Part shown: positions 16,035 through 22,616 of the stretch, in pieces | Layout: the number at the start of each line of letters is the position of its first letter | Numbering within the stretch: position 1 is the first letter of the stretch | Source of the DNA: Prevotellaceae bacterium | GTDB lineage: Bacteria > Bacteroidota > Bacteroidia > Bacteroidales > Bacteroidaceae | NCBI GenBank assembly: GCA_022508685.1 | Contig: JAFLUS010000003.1 | Location: 1 to 22,994, forward strand | Reading direction: 5' to 3' | Length of the DNA stretch: 22,994 nt | Position numbers and translations under genes: made by a program | The notes under the pieces: model-generated | The model's input: the letters and a program-made list of their open reading frames with translations, nothing else | What the model was told of the DNA's origin: nothing | Database searches by the model: none

Positions 16035-16065
16035 TTGCATTTTATACATGCCGGTTGTAACTTTG
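16035..16065 (+). promoter_or_regulatory. Bacteroidetes-type promoter of the HU-like gene
   Basis: TTG (16035-16037), 20 nt, then TAACTTTG (16058-16065) match the consensus. A short inverted repeat GTGTC-CCT-GACAC (16022-16034) abuts the -33 box, and TTTGC-ATT-GCAAA (16062-16074) covers the -7 box and expected start of transcription. Both could be operator sites. The leader to ATG at 16108 is about 36 nt. Confidence 0.6.
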
Positions 16066-16107
16066 CATTGCAAACCAATGGTGTAACCTCTTAAACTGAA
16101 AAACATT

Positions 16108-16749
16108 ATGGCAGAATACTACTATCAGGAAATGAACGACGTGCATGGCGACGGCGTGCGTCGCGGATATTACCGAATGCGCACCTATCACCAAATTTCT
16201 ACCGAAGACCTCCTCGATTTCATGGAACGCAATGGCGCCCATGTGAATCGTGGCACCTCTCTCCTCGTGCTTGAAGAACTCCGTGCAGCCCTCGTCCATT
16301 TCCTCGCATTTGGTCACAGCGTCCATATCGACCAGTTGGGTTCGATGCGCGTTTCGCTCGGTGTGGCAGAGGACAAGGAGGTAGAAGGTGCGGAAGAGGA
16401 TGCCGGGCATCGCAATGCCCGAAGCGTGGAGGTGCGTAGCGTGACTTTTCGTCCCGACAAGGGGCTTTGCCAAGAAATTACCCAAGCAGCCCGATTGGAA
16501 CGCGGACGGACGCGTCGCCCGAAACCGTCGCCCTATACTCTCGAAGAACGCATAGAAAAGGCCCGTCACTTCATCACGGAAAAAGGCATGATGCGCATCA
16601 CCGACTACGCCGTCCTCACCGGCTTGTCCCGTCCCTCTGCTTCGCGTGAAATCAATCTCTTGTTGCGTGATGCTTCCAACGGTTTCACCACACTCGGACG
16701 CGGCTCGCATCGCGTCATCGTGCTGCGTAGGGATGAAGCGACGGAATGA
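16108..16749 (+). CDS. HU-like DNA-binding protein with C-terminal winged helix
   Basis: The 213-residue product has two parts. Residues about 1-125 follow the HU-related histone-like family of Bacteroidales (QEMNDVHGDG...YYRMRTYHQISTEDLLDF), with RAALVHFLAFGHSVHIDQLGSM matching the HU dimer core; the sequence differs clearly from canonical HU. After a basic linker (131-141, RGRTRRPKP), residues about 144-208 look like a winged helix-turn-helix: ERIEKARHFI, RITDYAVLTGLSRPSASREI as the helix-turn-helix and GFTTLGRGSHRVIVL as the wing. It is probably an architectural or regulatory DNA-binding protein; its target is unknown. It has its own promoter and stands alone. The dyad array and short inverted repeats at its promoter make autoregulation plausible but untested. 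Confidence 0.85.
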   Translation: MAEYYYQEMNDVHGDGVRRGYYRMRTYHQISTEDLLDFMERNGAHVNRGTSLLVLEELRAALVHFLAFGHSVHIDQLGSMRVSLGVAEDKEVEGAEEDAGHRNARSVEVRSVTFRPDKGLCQEITQAARLERGRTRRPKPSPYTLEERIEKARHFITEKGMMRITDYAVLTGLSRPSASREINLLLRDASNGFTTLGRGSHRVIVLRRDEATE

Positions 16750-16794
16750 AAAGAGAACGCTTTTTTGAAAAATGATGAAGTTGTTAATTATCAT

Positions 16795-16821
16795 ACACAA
16801 CGACAAATGCTGTCGTTGTGT
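16795..16821. repeat. 11-bp perfect inverted repeat after the HU-like gene
   Basis: ACACAACGACA (16795-16805) pairs with TGTCGTTGTGT (16811-16821) around an AATGC loop. It lies 45 nt after the HU-like stop. No T-tract follows on either strand, so it is not a textbook terminator, though it could end or protect the HU-like mRNA. Confidence 0.5.
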
Positions 16822-16872
16822 TGAACCCCATAACTATCGGCATAAATGGTGAAAACTGGTGCAAAGATAGGT

Positions 16873-16900
16873 GTTTTCTTGCCGATATCGGCAAGAAAAC
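16873..16900. terminator. 28-nt perfect palindrome between convergent genes, probable bidirectional terminator
   Basis: GTTTTCTTGCCGAT (16873-16886) is followed at once by its exact reverse complement (16887-16900). The arms have a GC core flanked by T and A runs, so the RNA from either strand forms the same hairpin with U-rich ends. It separates the HU-like gene from the DUF4130 gene, whose stop is at 16907. A terminator for both is the simplest reading. Confidence 0.6.
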
Positions 16901-16906
16901 GAAGAT

Positions 16907-17689
16907 TTATTGCTTTTCCGTCATGTATCGCCAATAGCGGCGGGGCATGTCGCTGAGTTGTTTCTTGGGGTTGATGCGCTCGCGGATGCAGATGGCTTTG
17001 AAGTAGGTGCGCCACAGTTCTTGGAAGAGTTTGTCGTCGGCACTCAGGGTGTCGTCGTTGAGTTTCCCGGTGGCGAGGTCGAAGGGGAGGATTTGTCCGT
17101 CGGCGAAGGTAACGTGAGTGAGTTGTTGACGGTCGTAGTAGTAGCCGTAGTGGCGGCGGGCATCGTAGATGAGCCATGGTTGGTCGCCGAAGCGGTCGCG
17201 GAAGTGGTCGGTGATGAGGGGCAGGACGTTGTGGTCGGGACTGATGACGCCGAGGTAGGTGCCGTCTGCGGCTTTCTGGAAGCGCAGGAATTGCATCATG
17301 CGTAAGCGCTCGTGCAGGACGCGCTGGGCGGTGTTGGTGACGGCAAGGACGTCGGGGTCAGCATAGTTTTGCTCGATACTCGTTGCCGTTGCCGGTTGGC
17401 TGAATGCTTTGTAGAAATAGTTGAAAAGATGTTGGCTAATGGATTGGTCTTCCGATAAATATGCCAATGTGATTATCTTCAATGCTTTGGGCGACAGGCG
17501 ACGTTCGAGTCCGCTCCACACGCGCTGTGCCTTGTCCTCTGCCGTTGCCACGTGGTGGACGTTGTCGGCAAAGAGCGGCAGTTGTTCGCCTGTGCCGATG
17601 AGGGTGTCGGGGCGTTCGTGGCGGGAGAAGGCGTCGAAGATGGCGGAGAGCAAACCGTCGGGGGAGGCGTCGAAGGTGTAGATGAGCAT
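16907..17689 (-). CDS. TIGR03915/DUF4130-type putative DNA repair protein
   Basis: The 260-residue product starts MLIYTFDASPDGLLSAIFDAF, the usual opening of the family that always accompanies the radical SAM protein encoded next to it. Other conserved parts seen are LSEDQSISQHLFNYFYKAF, LRMMQFLRFQKAADGTYLGVISPDHNVLPLITDHFRDRF, PWLIYDARRHYGYYYD and the C-terminal RINPKKQLSDMPRRYWRYM. In many genomes this domain is fused to a uracil-DNA glycosylase-like (UdgX) domain; here it stands alone and ends at the usual point. The link to uracil-DNA processing suggests a DNA repair or modification role, but the activity is not known. It begins 20 nt after the radical SAM gene in the same operon. Confidence 0.85.
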   Translation of the reverse strand: MLIYTFDASPDGLLSAIFDAFSRHERPDTLIGTGEQLPLFADNVHHVATAEDKAQRVWSGLERRLSPKALKIITLAYLSEDQSISQHLFNYFYKAFSQPATATSIEQNYADPDVLAVTNTAQRVLHERLRMMQFLRFQKAADGTYLGVISPDHNVLPLITDHFRDRFGDQPWLIYDARRHYGYYYDRQQLTHVTFADGQILPFDLATGKLNDDTLSADDKLFQELWRTYFKAICIRERINPKKQLSDMPRRYWRYMTEKQ

Positions 17690-17709
17690 GGGGCGAGTAG
17701 GGTGGTGGC

Positions 17710-19014
17710 TTAGGGTTTCGGTTCGTCGTCGTCGAAATCAAGCGTCAGTTGCATTTCGGCTGCGGCACGTTTGCGTTGCGATTCGGACGTGAGCAGATGG
17801 CGCAGGCGTTCGGGACGCAGTTCGTTGACGCCGACAATGGGGCTGGCATAGCCGTCGGTGAGTTCGCCGCAGGTGATGAAGTAGCGTGCTTTCTTCATGA
17901 CTACGCCCATCTTCTTCAGATGGTAGGAGGTGAGGCGGTTGAAGCGGCGTGAATGGACGATGAGTGTGGCAGACTTCACGCCGATGCCGGGTACGCGGAG
18001 GATGAGTTCGTAGTCGGCGCGGTTGATGTCGACAGGGAAGGCTTCGGGGTGGCGCAGTGCCCACGCCAGTTTGGGGTCGATGTCGAGTTCGAGGTGGGTG
18101 TGGGTGTCGTCGACGATTTCGTCGACGTTGAAATGGTAGAAGCGCATCAGCCAGTCGGCTTGGTAGAGGCGGTTCTCGCGCACGAGTGGCGGTTGCTTGA
18201 GCACGGGCAGGCGTTTGTCGTAGGTGTTGACGCTGATGTAGCCCGAATAGTAGACGCGCCGCAGCGAAGGTTGCCCGTAGAGGGCGGACGACATGGTGAG
18301 GATGTCGCGGTCGGTTTCGGTGGTGGCTCCCACAATCATCTGCGTGCTTTGCCCTGCCGGTACGAAACGTGGGGTGTGGCGCAGTCGGTGGCGGTCTTCC
18401 TTGTTTTCGAGCATGCCTTGTTGGATGAGTTGCATGGGGCGGAAGACGCTCTGGTGGTCTTTCTCGGGGGCAAGCAGTTGGAGGGATTGCTCCTTGGGCG
18501 TTTCGATGTTGAGGCTGATGCGGTCGGCATAGCGGCCTGCCTCGGTGAGCAGTTCGGCACCGGCTCCGGGGATGCCCTTGAGGTGGATGTAGCCGTTGAA
18601 GCGGTGGATGGTGCGGAGGTCGCGCACGATGGCAGTCAGCCGCTCCATCGTGTAGTCGGGATTGCGCACGACGCCGCTGCTGAGGAAGATTCCCTCGATG
18701 TAGTTGCGGCGATAGAACTCCATCGTGATTTCTTCGAGTTCGCTCACCGAGAGGGTAGCGCGTCGGATGTCGTTGGAACGGCGGTTGACGCAGTAGGCAC
18801 AGTCGTACATGCAGTAGTTGGTGAGCATCACCTTGAGCAGGGAGATGCAGCGTCCGTCGTCGGCAAAGGAATGGCAGATGCCGATGCCGCCGACGGTGTT
18901 GCCCACCATGCCGTCGACACCCTTGCGCACGGTGCCGCTCGACGAGCACGAGACGTCGTACTTCGCCGATTCGGTCAGGATTTGCAGGCGTTCGATGGTG
19001 TTGGCTGTGAGCAT
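17710..19014 (-). CDS. Putative DNA modification/repair radical SAM protein (TIGR03916 type)
   Basis: I chose ATG at 19014 (MLTANTIERLQIL), giving 434 residues, because a promoter lies at 19038-19068 and the longer open frame runs upstream of it. The radical SAM cluster motif is CMYDCAYC, with Cys68, Cys72 and Cys75 binding the 4Fe-4S cluster that cleaves S-adenosylmethionine. A conserved upstream part (KYDVSCSSSG, GICHSFADDGRC) and FLSSGVVRNPDYTMERL, IHLKGIPGAG fit the family. A helix-hairpin-helix (about 327-360, INRADYELILRVPGIGVKSA) suggests DNA binding. The protein is known only as the constant partner of the DUF4130 family encoded 20 nt downstream. Reaction and substrate are unknown. 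It is cytoplasmic and oxygen-sensitive by inference. Confidence 0.88.
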   Translation of the reverse strand: MLTANTIERLQILTESAKYDVSCSSSGTVRKGVDGMVGNTVGGIGICHSFADDGRCISLLKVMLTNYCMYDCAYCVNRRSNDIRRATLSVSELEEITMEFYRRNYIEGIFLSSGVVRNPDYTMERLTAIVRDLRTIHRFNGYIHLKGIPGAGAELLTEAGRYADRISLNIETPKEQSLQLLAPEKDHQSVFRPMQLIQQGMLENKEDRHRLRHTPRFVPAGQSTQMIVGATTETDRDILTMSSALYGQPSLRRVYYSGYISVNTYDKRLPVLKQPPLVRENRLYQADWLMRFYHFNVDEIVDDTHTHLELDIDPKLAWALRHPEAFPVDINRADYELILRVPGIGVKSATLIVHSRRFNRLTSYHLKKMGVVMKKARYFITCGELTDGYASPIVGVNELRPERLRHLLTSESQRKRAAAEMQLTLDFDDDEPKP

Positions 19015-19037
19015 GGCTGTGGAATGCGTGGAAAGTG

Positions 19038-19068
19038 CAAAAGTAGAGATTTTTGGGATAAAAAGCAA
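19038..19068 (-). promoter_or_regulatory. Promoter of the radical SAM/DUF4130 operon
   Basis: On the minus strand TTG (19068-19066), 20 nt, then TACTTTTG (19045-19038) match the Bacteroidetes consensus. Transcription should start near 19031, about 17 nt upstream of ATG at 19014. Confidence 0.6.
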
Positions 19069-19119
19069 TACGTCGTTCCGAAAAACATGAAAAATGGCGC
19101 GAATGTAGCGAAAAATCGC

Positions 19120-19127
19120 TAATTTTG
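19120..19127 (+). promoter_or_regulatory. -7 element of the yicC-gmk-nadD promoter
   Basis: TAATTTTG at 19120-19127 fits TAnnTTTG. No clear -33 box is seen 20 nt upstream (TGGCG). The leader to ATG at 19180 would be about 46 nt. It lies back to back with the radical SAM promoter. Confidence 0.5.
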
Positions 19128-19179
19128 CACCACAAACTCTTGCAGTCTTGGCGAGAGCCGCTGCACAAAAAATGGAATT

Positions 19180-20055
19180 ATGATACAATCGATGACGGGC
19201 TACGGCAAGTGCGTGGCCAATTATAACGGAAAGAAAATCCATGTGGAGGTGAAGTCGCTCAACAGCAAGGCGCTCGACCTCTCAACCCGTATTGCTCCGC
19301 TTTATCGCGAAAAGGAGATGGAAATCCGCCAGTTGCTGTCGAAGGAACTGGAGCGCGGAAAGGTGGACTTCACGCTGTGGGTGGAAAAGAACGAAGCGCA
19401 GTCGGCTGCACCGGTGAACCGTGGTGTGGTGCGTGCCTACTATGAGCAAATCCGTGCATTGAGCGAGGAGGCGGGTATTCCCGAACCGACCGACTGGATG
19501 ACGCTGCTGCTGCGGTTGCCCGATGCCATGACGGCACTCGATGTGGAGGAATTGTCCGACGAAGAATGGGCGGTGGTGCGCACTGCCGTGGTTGATGCCG
19601 TGGCGGCGCTGACGGATTTCCGCAAGCAGGAGGGTGCTGCGCTCGAACGCAAATTCTGCGAAAAATTGGACAACATCGAACGGCTGCTCGCTTCTATCGA
19701 ACCTTACGAAACGGCGCGTGTGGAGAAAATCCGTCAACGCATTGCCGACGGACTGGAAAAGATGGCGGGAGTGGACTACGACCGCAACCGGCTGGAGCAG
19801 GAAATGATTTACTATATCGAAAAACTTGACATCAGCGAAGAAAAGCAGCGACTGACGAACCATCTCGCTTATTTCCGCGAAACGATGAACGACGGACACG
19901 GACAAGGCAAGAAACTGGGTTTCATTGCACAGGAAATGGGACGCGAAATCAATACGACGGGCAGCAAGAGCAATTTGGCTGAAATGCAGAACATCGTCGT
20001 GATGATGAAGGACGAGTTGGAACAGATTAAAGAACAGGTTCTCAACGTGATGTAG
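19180..20055 (+). CDS. yicC: YicC family endoribonuclease
   Basis: YicC-family proteins are endoribonucleases that affect small-RNA and mRNA turnover. The 291-residue length is typical. The N-terminus MIQSMTGYGK is the family hallmark, followed by VEVKSLNSKALDLSTRI. The C-terminal DUF1732 part is clear: EKQRLTNHLAYFRETM, GKKLGFIAQEMGREINTTGSKSNL and the closing helix DELEQIKEQVLNVM. No signal peptide is present; it is cytoplasmic. It is the first gene of a plus-strand operon with gmk (6 nt gap) and nadD. yicC beside gmk is a widely conserved arrangement. Confidence 0.95.
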   Translation: MIQSMTGYGKCVANYNGKKIHVEVKSLNSKALDLSTRIAPLYREKEMEIRQLLSKELERGKVDFTLWVEKNEAQSAAPVNRGVVRAYYEQIRALSEEAGIPEPTDWMTLLLRLPDAMTALDVEELSDEEWAVVRTAVVDAVAALTDFRKQEGAALERKFCEKLDNIERLLASIEPYETARVEKIRQRIADGLEKMAGVDYDRNRLEQEMIYYIEKLDISEEKQRLTNHLAYFRETMNDGHGQGKKLGFIAQEMGREINTTGSKSNLAEMQNIVVMMKDELEQIKEQVLNVM

Positions 20056-20061
20056 AAAAAT

Positions 20062-20628
20062 ATGGAAGGAAAAGTCTTAATCGTATGTGCCCCGAGCGGT
20101 ACGGGAAAATCCACCATTATTCATCGCTTGCAGGAGCGTGGACTGGAGTTCCATTTCTCCATTTCGGCAACGAGCCGTCCACCTCGCGGTGGTGAGCAGG
20201 ACGGACGCGAATATTTCTTCAAGACGGAAGAGGAATTCCGTCGTCTCATTGCTGAAGATGCGTTTATCGAATACGAGGAAGTCTATGCAGGGCAATTCTA
20301 CGGCACGTTGAAAGCGCAGGTGGAAGCATCATTGGCAGAGGGCAAGCACATCGTGTTTGACGTTGATGTGCACGGCGGTCTGCGTATCAAGGAATATTTT
20401 GGCGACCGCGCTCTCAGTCTGTTCATCTTGCCACCGAGCATCGAAGCATTGCGCGAACGGCTGATAGCACGTGCGACGGAACCAATGGAGAAAATCGAAA
20501 TGCGGTTGGCACGTGCTGAATACGAAGTGTCGCGTGCACCGGAGTTCGACCGCCAACTCGTCAACGACAATCTCGATGTGGCTGCTGCCGAGGCATACAC
20601 CATTGTCAGTGAATTTCTGAAAGGGTAG
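20062..20628 (+). CDS. gmk: Guanylate kinase
   Basis: Gmk phosphorylates GMP to GDP with ATP and so feeds GTP, dGTP and (p)ppGpp pools. The P-loop APSGTGKST is at 10-18, followed by the GMP-binding segment TSRPPRGGEQDGREYFF (37-53). FIEYEEVYAGQFYGT and the DVDVHGGLRIKEYF region are the other signatures; the more common form of the latter is DVQGA, so Val-His is a minor variation. The 188-residue length is usual. It starts 6 nt after the yicC stop, and nadD starts 9 nt after its own stop, so the three genes are a tight operon. Confidence 0.97.
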   Translation: MEGKVLIVCAPSGTGKSTIIHRLQERGLEFHFSISATSRPPRGGEQDGREYFFKTEEEFRRLIAEDAFIEYEEVYAGQFYGTLKAQVEASLAEGKHIVFDVDVHGGLRIKEYFGDRALSLFILPPSIEALRERLIARATEPMEKIEMRLARAEYEVSRAPEFDRQLVNDNLDVAAAEAYTIVSEFLKG

Positions 20629-20637
20629 GGTGTGGCA

Positions 20638-21234
20638 ATGCGGATTGGCATTTTTGGTGGGTCGTTCAACCCCATTCATCGTGGACATACGGGCATAGCC
20701 GATGCGTTGTGCCGTCTTGGTGCTGTAGATGAAGTATGGCTGATGGTGTCGCCTCTCAATCCGCTCAAGCAGGGGCAGCAGAACGAATTGTTGGACGATG
20801 CCGTCCGTTTGCATCTGGCACGATTGGCGACAGCCGACCTTCCCCATGTGCACGTTTCCGATTTTGAAACCCGACTGCCTGTGCCGTCCTACACGGTAAC
20901 GACATTAGCGCGGTTGCAAGAAGCATATCCCGATGTGGAGTTTGTGTTGGTGATTGGCGAAGACAATTGGTTGCGGTTCGACCTGTGGCGGGAGCACGAC
21001 GTGATTCGGACGAACTACGACATTGTGGTCTATGGGCGCAACGGAGGCACTACCCGCGTGGATGTTTATCGCAAAGACGGCACGACTGCGTTACTGGGCA
21101 ATGTCGAAGGTTACGACGTGTCGAGCACGGAAGTGCGACAAGCCTTGTGCAATGGTCAATGGTCGTATGCGGAGAAATGGCTTCATCCCGCAGTCTGTCG
21201 CTACATTCGGACGAACCATCTTTATATGAAGTGA
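20638..21234 (+). CDS. nadD: Nicotinate-nucleotide adenylyltransferase NadD
   Basis: NadD makes nicotinic acid adenine dinucleotide from NaMN and ATP, the shared step to NAD. I chose ATG at 20638, giving 198 residues that begin MRIGIFGGSFNPIH; a GTG at 20632 would add only two. The nucleotidylyltransferase motif GSFNPIHRGH lies at 8-17, the substrate region VIGEDNW at 105-111 and the C-terminal SSTEVR at 162-167 (usual form SSTxIR). Length is normal. It is the last gene of the yicC-gmk-nadD operon. Its final codons and TGA lie inside the terminator palindrome. Confidence 0.96.
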   Translation: MRIGIFGGSFNPIHRGHTGIADALCRLGAVDEVWLMVSPLNPLKQGQQNELLDDAVRLHLARLATADLPHVHVSDFETRLPVPSYTVTTLARLQEAYPDVEFVLVIGEDNWLRFDLWREHDVIRTNYDIVVYGRNGGTTRVDVYRKDGTTALLGNVEGYDVSSTEVRQALCNGQWSYAEKWLHPAVCRYIRTNHLYMK

Positions 21235-21264
21235 AAGCGTTGCAACGCTTTCACTTTCTTTTTG
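21229..21264. terminator. Terminator hairpin overlapping the nadD stop, between nadD and thiL
   Basis: Bases 21229-21256 are a perfect 28-nt palindrome with arms AAGTGAAAGCGTTG / CAACGCTTTCACTT. On the plus strand TCTTTTTG follows, a good U-tract for ending the yicC-gmk-nadD transcript. The nadD stop TGA (21232-21234) is inside the left arm. For thiL on the minus strand the same stem forms but with no U-tract, so termination there may be weaker. Confidence 0.85.
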
Positions 21265-21267
21265 CTC

Positions 21268-22302
21268 CTATTTCTTCTCTTCGAATGCCTGCCAACCTTG
21301 TGCTTGGAGTTCAAACTCGGTGCCGTCGCGAGTGATGAGGGCAAGTCCGAGTTCGGGCTTGGTGATGTGGCCGATGAGGCGCACGCCGTCCATTTGTTCC
21401 ACTTTCTCGTGGTCGGCAATGGGGACGGTGAAGAGCAGTTCGTAATCCTCGCCACCATTGAGCGCACAGGTCGTGACGTTCATGTTGAGTTCCTCAGCCA
21501 TGACGGCAGTTTGGTAGTCGAGCGGCAGACGTTCTTCGTAAATGCGGCAACCCACGCCCGATTGTCGGCAGATGTGCTTGAGTTCAGAGGAAAGTCCGTC
21601 GCTGATGTCCATCATGGCAGTGGGACGGATGCCGAGTTCGCGCAGACGGAGAATGATGTCGCGACGTGCTTCGGGGCGAAGTTGGCGTTCGAGCAGGTAT
21701 TCACGTCCGGCAAAGTCGGGTTGCTCGTTCGTTTCGTTGAATACATATTTCTCGCGTTCAAGCAGTTGCAGTCCCATGTAGGCAGCACCGAGGTCGCCAC
21801 TGACGCAAATGAGGTCGGTTTCCTTTGCACCATTGCGACGGATGGCTTGCCCGCGACCTATGGTGCCGATGCACGTAATGCTGATGGCGAGTCCTGTCAC
21901 CGACGACGTGGTGTCACCACCGACGATGTCGACTTGGTGTTTCTCGCAAGCCAATCGGATGCCCGTGTAGAGTTGGTCGATGTCCTCCACGCTGAATCGT
22001 TTGCTAATGGCGAGGCTGACGGTGATTTGTCGTGGCATTCCGCCCATGGCGTAGATGTCGCTGAAGTTCACTTGTGCAGCCTTGTAGCCGAGGTGCATGA
22101 GCGGCATGTAGGTGAGGTCGAAGTGCACGCCCTCCATGAGCAAGTCGGTCGTTACCAGTTGCTCGTCGTCCGTGAGCGTGGAGTAGTCGAGGATGGCGCA
22201 GTCGTCGCCCACGCCTACGCGCGTTTCCTTATTATATATAGGTAATTCTTTTGTCATTCGGTCGATAAGCCCGAATTCTCCCAATGTGCTGATTTCTGCC
22301 AT
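21268..22302 (-). CDS. thiL: Thiamine-monophosphate kinase ThiL
   Basis: ThiL phosphorylates thiamine monophosphate to the active cofactor thiamine diphosphate, using ATP. The 344-residue product matches the PurM/AIRS-like fold: GVGDDCAIL (30-38) with metal-binding aspartates 33 and 34, TTDLLMEGVHFDL (51-63), SDIYAMGG (81-88), VGGDTTSS (127-134), MDISDGLSSEL (231-241) and NGGEDYELLF (282-291). Length is normal. ATG at 22302 gives MAEISTLGEFGLID, the usual start. It is monocistronic, with its own promoter at 22328-22358, and converges with nadD. No thi-box riboswitch is seen in its leader of about 20 nt. Confidence 0.97.
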   Translation of the reverse strand: MAEISTLGEFGLIDRMTKELPIYNKETRVGVGDDCAILDYSTLTDDEQLVTTDLLMEGVHFDLTYMPLMHLGYKAAQVNFSDIYAMGGMPRQITVSLAISKRFSVEDIDQLYTGIRLACEKHQVDIVGGDTTSSVTGLAISITCIGTIGRGQAIRRNGAKETDLICVSGDLGAAYMGLQLLEREKYVFNETNEQPDFAGREYLLERQLRPEARRDIILRLRELGIRPTAMMDISDGLSSELKHICRQSGVGCRIYEERLPLDYQTAVMAEELNMNVTTCALNGGEDYELLFTVPIADHEKVEQMDGVRLIGHITKPELGLALITRDGTEFELQAQGWQAFEEKK

Positions 22303-22327
22303 AATAAATGATATTTCCTTGTGACTG

Positions 22328-22358
22328 CAAAGTTACGAATAAGTGCAGACACTGCAAA
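22328..22358 (-). promoter_or_regulatory. Full-consensus promoter of thiL
   Basis: TTTG (22358-22355), exactly 19 nt, then TAACTTTG (22335-22328) on the minus strand. This is the best match to the Bacteroidetes promoter in the window and serves as an internal reference for the others. Confidence 0.8.
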
Positions 22359-22362
22359 ATCA

Positions 22363-22409
22363 GAGCCCTATTTTTCAGTTTCTGCGAACAGGGCTCGTTA
22401 ACGAGAACC
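22363..22409. repeat. Two overlapping inverted repeats upstream of thiL
   Basis: GAGCCCT (22363-22369) pairs with AGGGCTC (22390-22396). The right arm overlaps the 12-nt palindrome CTCGTTAACGAG (22394-22405), flanked by GGG and CCC (22391-22409). The two stems cannot form together. The rest of 22410-22580 is AT-rich sequence in which I see no gene. Confidence 0.4.
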
Positions 22410-22602
22410 CCTATATACGCAATTCTTTTAGCATGAAAAATCCAAAAATACGGAACTCTTTGAAAATTTGTATATTATATTCTGGAACGCTTTGTGCAAA
22501 AAGGATAGTATCTGTATATGCGAGGATGATATTTTAGCGCACTGAATTTTGTCATGTAGTTAAGTTTTTTATAAAAAATGTTTATACTTGAAATTTTTTG
22601 TG

Positions 22603-22610
22603 TACCTTTG
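22603..22610 (+). promoter_or_regulatory. -7 element of the structured RNA promoter
   Basis: TACCTTTG at 22603-22610 fits TAnnTTTG. The -33 region (TGTTTA near 22579-22584) is only partly conserved. A start near 22617 is predicted. Confidence 0.6.
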
Positions 22611-22616
22611 CAGCGG

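Noticed and set aside
17953..19122. 389-codon plus-strand open frame opposite the radical SAM gene
   Set aside because: It mirrors the codon pattern of the true gene on the other strand and contains no recognisable motif.
19015..19242. N-terminal extension of the radical SAM protein to 510 residues
   Set aside because: The extra 76 codons cross the promoter at 19038-19068 and run into the yicC gene; the family start is at ATG 19014.
22303..22340. Thiamine diphosphate riboswitch in the thiL leader
   Set aside because: The leader is only about 20 nt by the strong promoter match and shows no thi-box core.
22343..22537. 64-codon plus-strand frame starting at GTG
   Set aside because: It overlaps the thiL promoter and two inverted repeats, lies in AT-rich sequence and lacks a ribosome site or motif.
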